DNA of 9,033 nt from Methylotenera_A sp031373695 (GTDB lineage: Bacteria > Pseudomonadota > Gammaproteobacteria > Burkholderiales > Methylophilaceae): positions 1 through 9,033 of the forward strand of contig JANMNC010000053.1 of assembly GCA_031373695.1 (NCBI GenBank). Reading direction: 5' to 3'. The notes under the pieces are model-generated. The model saw only the letters and a list, made by a program, of their open reading frames with translations. It was not told the DNA's origin and ran no database searches. Shown piece after piece: positions 7,067-9,033 of the stretch. The translations under genes were made by a program, and so were the position numbers. The number at the start of each line of letters is the position of its first letter. The stretch's first letter is position 1.

Positions 7067-7582
7067 TTATTTCATCCATGGTGTTTCACCACCACCTTTG
7101 TATTGAGTACGCAACCAACCAATCATTTTTAAGATTTCATCAGTTGATGGATTTTCTGCATTACCTAATTGTTGATGCCATGCAAACATACCACCGTTAG
7201 AACCATTTGCAATGGTCTCAAACATACCTTTATCTGTAGTATGTTTTGGATATTGCCATGTTGCATCAGTAATCGCTACAGCAACTTGACCACCACCGTT
7301 AGGACCGTGACACTGTGTGCATGAATAAAGACCAAACTTCTTTTTACCTGCTTTAGCTGCTTCTGGGTCTTTAGCAAATGCTTTTGTGTATGGGTTAATA
7401 CAAGTTTCTAAAAACTCTTTCGCTTGTGGTGTATCAGCGTCAGTTACTTTAATTGTTACTGGGCTACCATCTTTTGTAGAGACTAAATTACAACCAGCGT
7501 TTGCTTGAAACGAAAGTGTAAGACCTGCCATTGTCAACATACCAACAAATAAAGTTGACTTTAATGCTTTATTGCCTAACAT
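7067..7582 (-). CDS. xoxG: Periplasmic four-cysteine cytochrome c of methanol oxidation
   Basis: From the ATG at 7582 this is a 171-residue protein with a Sec signal peptide that ends at about Ala29 (QANA before GCNLV). The mature part has one haem motif, CTQCH at 88-92, and two further cysteines, Cys31 and Cys61, which are well placed to form a disulfide; four cysteines overall is the mark of the methanol-metabolism-related cytochrome family to which XoxG-type electron acceptors belong. Met132 in NGGMFAW is the likely distal haem ligand. Its expected job is to accept electrons from PQQ methanol dehydrogenase in the periplasm. I chose 7582 over an upstream ATG at 7627 because AGGAG lies 5 bases before it and the signal peptide starts there; the longer form would add 15 unlikely residues. 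The symbol rests on context and family and is the less certain part. Confidence 0.85.
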   Translation of the reverse strand: MLGNKALKSTLFVGMLTMAGLTLSFQANAGCNLVSTKDGSPVTIKVTDADTPQAKEFLETCINPYTKAFAKDPEAAKAGKKKFGLYSCTQCHGPNGGGQVAVAITDATWQYPKHTTDKGMFETIANGSNGGMFAWHQQLGNAENPSTDEILKMIGWLRTQYKGGGETPWMK

Positions 7583-7717
7583 GTTTTCTCCTAATTTTAT
7601 ACAATATGAGCAACGTCTTACATGCATTTTCTCATTGCATTATCGAACGTATGCTCATTTAACGAATAGTTTTTTACTTGGTTGACATCAATTTGTCATA
7701 AAATAAAAGACGTTATT
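7583..7717 (-). promoter_or_regulatory. Gap between xoxJ and cytochrome gene, possible promoter
   Basis: No hairpin terminator is visible in these 135 bases, so read-through from xoxJ is possible. On the minus strand a weak promoter pair can be drawn: TTGATG (7686-7691) and TATTCG (7663-7668) with 17 bases between. The second hexamer falls inside an 11-base sequence (7661-7671) repeated upstream of xoxJ. TGACA at 7683-7687 and TGTCA at 7694-7698 form a dyad with a 6-base spacer just upstream. The ribosome site AGGAG lies just before the ATG at 7582. Confidence 0.3.
7651..7671 (+). repeat. Inverted repeat copy 1 (upstream of cytochrome gene)
   Basis: AACGAATAGTT at 7661-7671 recurs as its exact reverse complement at 8780-8790. 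The similarity extends outward: ATGCT precedes both copies, separated from the core by an A/T-rich 5-base or 4-base stretch. Both copies lie upstream of minus-strand genes for methanol oxidation proteins. Confidence 0.5.
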
Positions 7718-8671
7718 CTACTCTGATTTTGGCACTACTGCACCACGTGATTGGTCAGAATTCGCACGCGCTTTCTTCTCTGCACTATCACCTAATACAA
7801 CTGGCACGGTTGGTACACCATAATCAGCTAGAATCTTTTCAATTTTATCTTTATTGCGGTCAAGCGCAGCCTGTATCATTTCCATACGTTCTTTATCCTT
7901 TTTGCGAACGCCTACCGAAATATTCCAAAATTCTTTACCTTTAACATTGGTATTTTCGTATTCAGGAATAACTCTTACTTCCATCGGCACTTTATTATTT
8001 TTCGCAAAATAACCGCCAATCGGACCCCACACAATCGCCACATCAATTTCGCCTTTAGCTAAATCATCTGTTAAATAGCTTGGTGGTAAGTTTAAATCGC
8101 GTTGCATACGATACGGGCGCGCATTACCCATCAATCCGTTATCGTTTAGTGGAATAGTAGCTGGACTTTGACCCACAACACCAATCACGCCTTTACGCAA
8201 ATCTGGTGAATCCCAATTGGTAATATTGTAGTTACTATCTTTACGCCAAACGAACACGTGGCCAGAGCGATAGTAAGGTTTAGATGTACGCAGGGCATCG
8301 TTACCATCCACTGTACCCATTACCACGTCACAACGCTTAGCATTAAGGGTATTGCGTAAAAATCCCATGCGGTCGTACCAAAATTGGTAAGTTAATTTTT
8401 TGCCTAAATCTTTAGCCAAAACTTCAGCAATTTTATTTTCAAAGCCTTCCATTTTCGAGTTTGAATAAGGCATATTGTCTTGGTCGGCGCATACTTTAAA
8501 TTCTGTACCGTCATCTACGCGTTGCGCTTCACCGCCACGACCCGTATTGGCATCAACATTGATTTCATCTGCTGCAAAACTTGTGTTTGCGGCAATTGTT
8601 AGCGCAGCAACCAAACCAACTTTAGTTAAGCTAATTTGCCCTAATTTAAGTTGCTTAATATATTTAAACAT
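7718..8671 (-). CDS. xoxJ: XoxJ/MxaJ-family periplasmic binding protein of methanol dehydrogenase
   Basis: From the ATG at 8671 this is a 317-residue protein with a Sec signal peptide ending near Ala33 (NTSFA before ADEIN). The mature part is a family-3 solute-binding fold of the type tied to PQQ-dependent alcohol dehydrogenases: FKVCADQDNMPYSN at 58-71, GFENKIAEVLAKDLG at 76-90, an aromatic FWYDRMGFLRNTLNA stretch at 97-111 and RCDVVMGT at 113-120, with Cys61 and Cys114 as a probable disulfide. XoxJ is thought to bind and help activate XoxF in the periplasm rather than serve transport, and no ABC permease or ATPase genes are adjacent. The start at 8671 is preferred to 8719 because AAGGAA lies about 8 bases before it and the signal peptide begins there. 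It ends with a polar, charged tail. The upstream XoxF-like gene, rather than an MxaF/MxaI set, favours xoxJ over mxaJ. Confidence 0.9.
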   Translation of the reverse strand: MFKYIKQLKLGQISLTKVGLVAALTIAANTSFAADEINVDANTGRGGEAQRVDDGTEFKVCADQDNMPYSNSKMEGFENKIAEVLAKDLGKKLTYQFWYDRMGFLRNTLNAKRCDVVMGTVDGNDALRTSKPYYRSGHVFVWRKDSNYNITNWDSPDLRKGVIGVVGQSPATIPLNDNGLMGNARPYRMQRDLNLPPSYLTDDLAKGEIDVAIVWGPIGGYFAKNNKVPMEVRVIPEYENTNVKGKEFWNISVGVRKKDKERMEMIQAALDRNKDKIEKILADYGVPTVPVVLGDSAEKKARANSDQSRGAVVPKSE

Positions 8672-8897
8672 TATTTGTTTCCTTATTAAAAAGTTGCGAT
8701 TTAGCATCGCGCCATTCATAGAGTATGACTAAAATTAAAAGTTCTAAACTGCCAAATATTCGACTTGAACATTGTATCTAACTATTCGTTATTTAGCATA
8801 CTAATCTGTATATCTACAGGGCAAATAATACACATTAGTTAAACTATAACGATTGTCGTTTTTTTAGGATGACCTTAAAAAATATTACGCACAAACA
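8672..8897 (-). promoter_or_regulatory. xoxJ upstream region with possible promoter and operator
   Basis: This is the gene-free part of a 321-base gap. As the dehydrogenase gene ends in a terminator, xoxJ needs a promoter here. On the minus strand TTGCCC (8819-8824) and TATGCT (8795-8800) are 18 bases apart, a plausible but imperfect sigma70 pair that would give a leader of about 115 bases. A dyad, CTGTA at 8806-8810 and TACAG at 8815-8819, lies between the two hexamers. The repeated AACGAATAGTT motif lies at 8780-8790, about where transcription would start. No riboswitch or small open frame with support was found. Confidence 0.35.
8780..8799 (-). repeat. Inverted repeat copy 2 (upstream of xoxJ)
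   Basis: Read on the minus strand this is ATGCT, then AAAT, then AACGAATAGTT; the last 11 bases match 7661-7671 of the plus strand exactly and the ATGCT is also shared. It lies about 109 bases before the xoxJ ATG. Confidence 0.5.
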
Positions 8898-8927
8898 AAA
8901 ACACCTCACATTACTGTGAGGTGTTTT
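8892..8927 (-). terminator. Rho-independent terminator after the dehydrogenase gene
   Basis: A perfect 13-base stem (8898-8910 with 8915-8927, arm AAAACACCTCACA) with a TTAC loop is followed on the minus strand by TTTTTGTTTG. It lies 65 bases after the stop of the XoxF-like gene and separates it from xoxJ. It could also act on the plus strand, though no plus-strand gene ends here. Confidence 0.9.
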
Positions 8928-8992
8928 CCTGAAATTTCTTTCAGTTTTGGTTTGCTAACTCAGTATCGAGCTACAACTTAAGTTACCTTAAA

Positions 8993-9033
8993 TTATAGTG
9001 AGAATACTGTTAATGCACCGCCGCCAGGAGCCG
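8993..9033 (-). CDS. xoxF: Probable XoxF-type PQQ methanol dehydrogenase, C-terminal end only
   Basis: Only the last 12 full codons are inside the window; on the minus strand they read APGGGALTVFSL followed by TAA at 8993-8995. A Gly-rich turn leading into a short (T/M)VFSL strand is how PQQ-dependent methanol dehydrogenase large subunits close their last propeller blade; MxaF continues past this point while XoxF proteins stop at or near it. The short tail, the xoxJ gene next downstream and the cytochrome genes beyond all fit XoxF, the lanthanide-dependent enzyme that oxidises methanol in the periplasm. Twelve residues cannot prove it, and the call leans heavily on context. Confidence 0.6.
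   Translation of the reverse strand, partial: APGGGALTVFSL

Noticed and set aside
7583..7627. Upstream ATG of the first cytochrome gene (15 extra residues, two cysteines)
   Set aside because: The ATG at 7582 has AGGAG at ideal spacing and begins a standard signal peptide; the extra residues would spoil it.
7683..7706. TTGACA with a following A/T-rich stretch on the plus strand, looking like an antisense promoter
   Set aside because: The downstream hexamer at normal spacing (TAAAAG or AAAAGA) is a poor match, and the TTGACA is part of the dyad.
8672..8719. Upstream ATG of xoxJ (16 extra residues)
   Set aside because: The ATG at 8671 has AAGGAA upstream and starts a normal signal peptide.
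8475..8732. 85-codon plus-strand open frame reaching into the xoxJ upstream region
   Set aside because: It is antisense to the xoxJ signal peptide region and has no ribosome site; its hydrophobic run mirrors that region.
1..9033. CRISPR array, insertion sequence, prophage or tRNA/rRNA
   Set aside because: No spaced direct repeats, transposase or integrase motifs, terminal inverted repeats or RNA gene cores were seen on reading both strands.

Overview
The window looks like chromosome from a methanol-oxidising betaproteobacterium, most likely Methylophilaceae (Methylotenera-like). This rests on the moderately AT-rich composition, a XoxJ-family periplasmic protein, a four-cysteine methanol-metabolism cytochrome c and its lipoprotein paralogue, and the tail of what reads as a PQQ-dependent methanol dehydrogenase. 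The genus is inferred from gene content and was not tested by a search.

Left half, plus strand (1-4891): the last 49 codons of a TonB-family protein, a two-transmembrane HAMP sensor histidine kinase, a bacterioferritin-comigratory (BCP/PrxQ) peroxiredoxin, a PIN-PhoH RNA-processing ATPase and an LplT-type lysophospholipid transporter. The TonB tail and kinase are 30 bases apart, and the peroxiredoxin and PhoH genes are 25 bases apart, so each pair is probably co-transcribed. A strong bidirectional terminator at 4931-4960 separates this half from the convergent right half.

Right half, minus strand (read from 9033 down to 4976): the end of a probable XoxF methanol dehydrogenase, a terminator, XoxJ, a soluble periplasmic cytochrome c with two extra cysteines, a terminator, a paralogous cytochrome c predicted to be an outer or inner membrane lipoprotein, a terminator, and a type II NADH dehydrogenase. 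The first four form a periplasmic methanol oxidation module: the dehydrogenase oxidises methanol, XoxJ assists it, and the cytochromes carry electrons away. Ndh feeds cytoplasmic NADH electrons into the quinone pool and may only be a neighbour.

The most notable points are the divergence of the two tandem cytochromes (one disulfide-bearing and soluble, one lipidated without those cysteines), strong hairpins that subdivide the methanol cluster, and an 11-base motif with extended similarity found in inverted orientation upstream of both xoxJ and the first cytochrome gene. No mobile element, CRISPR array, tRNA or rRNA was seen, and I found no clearly new system.
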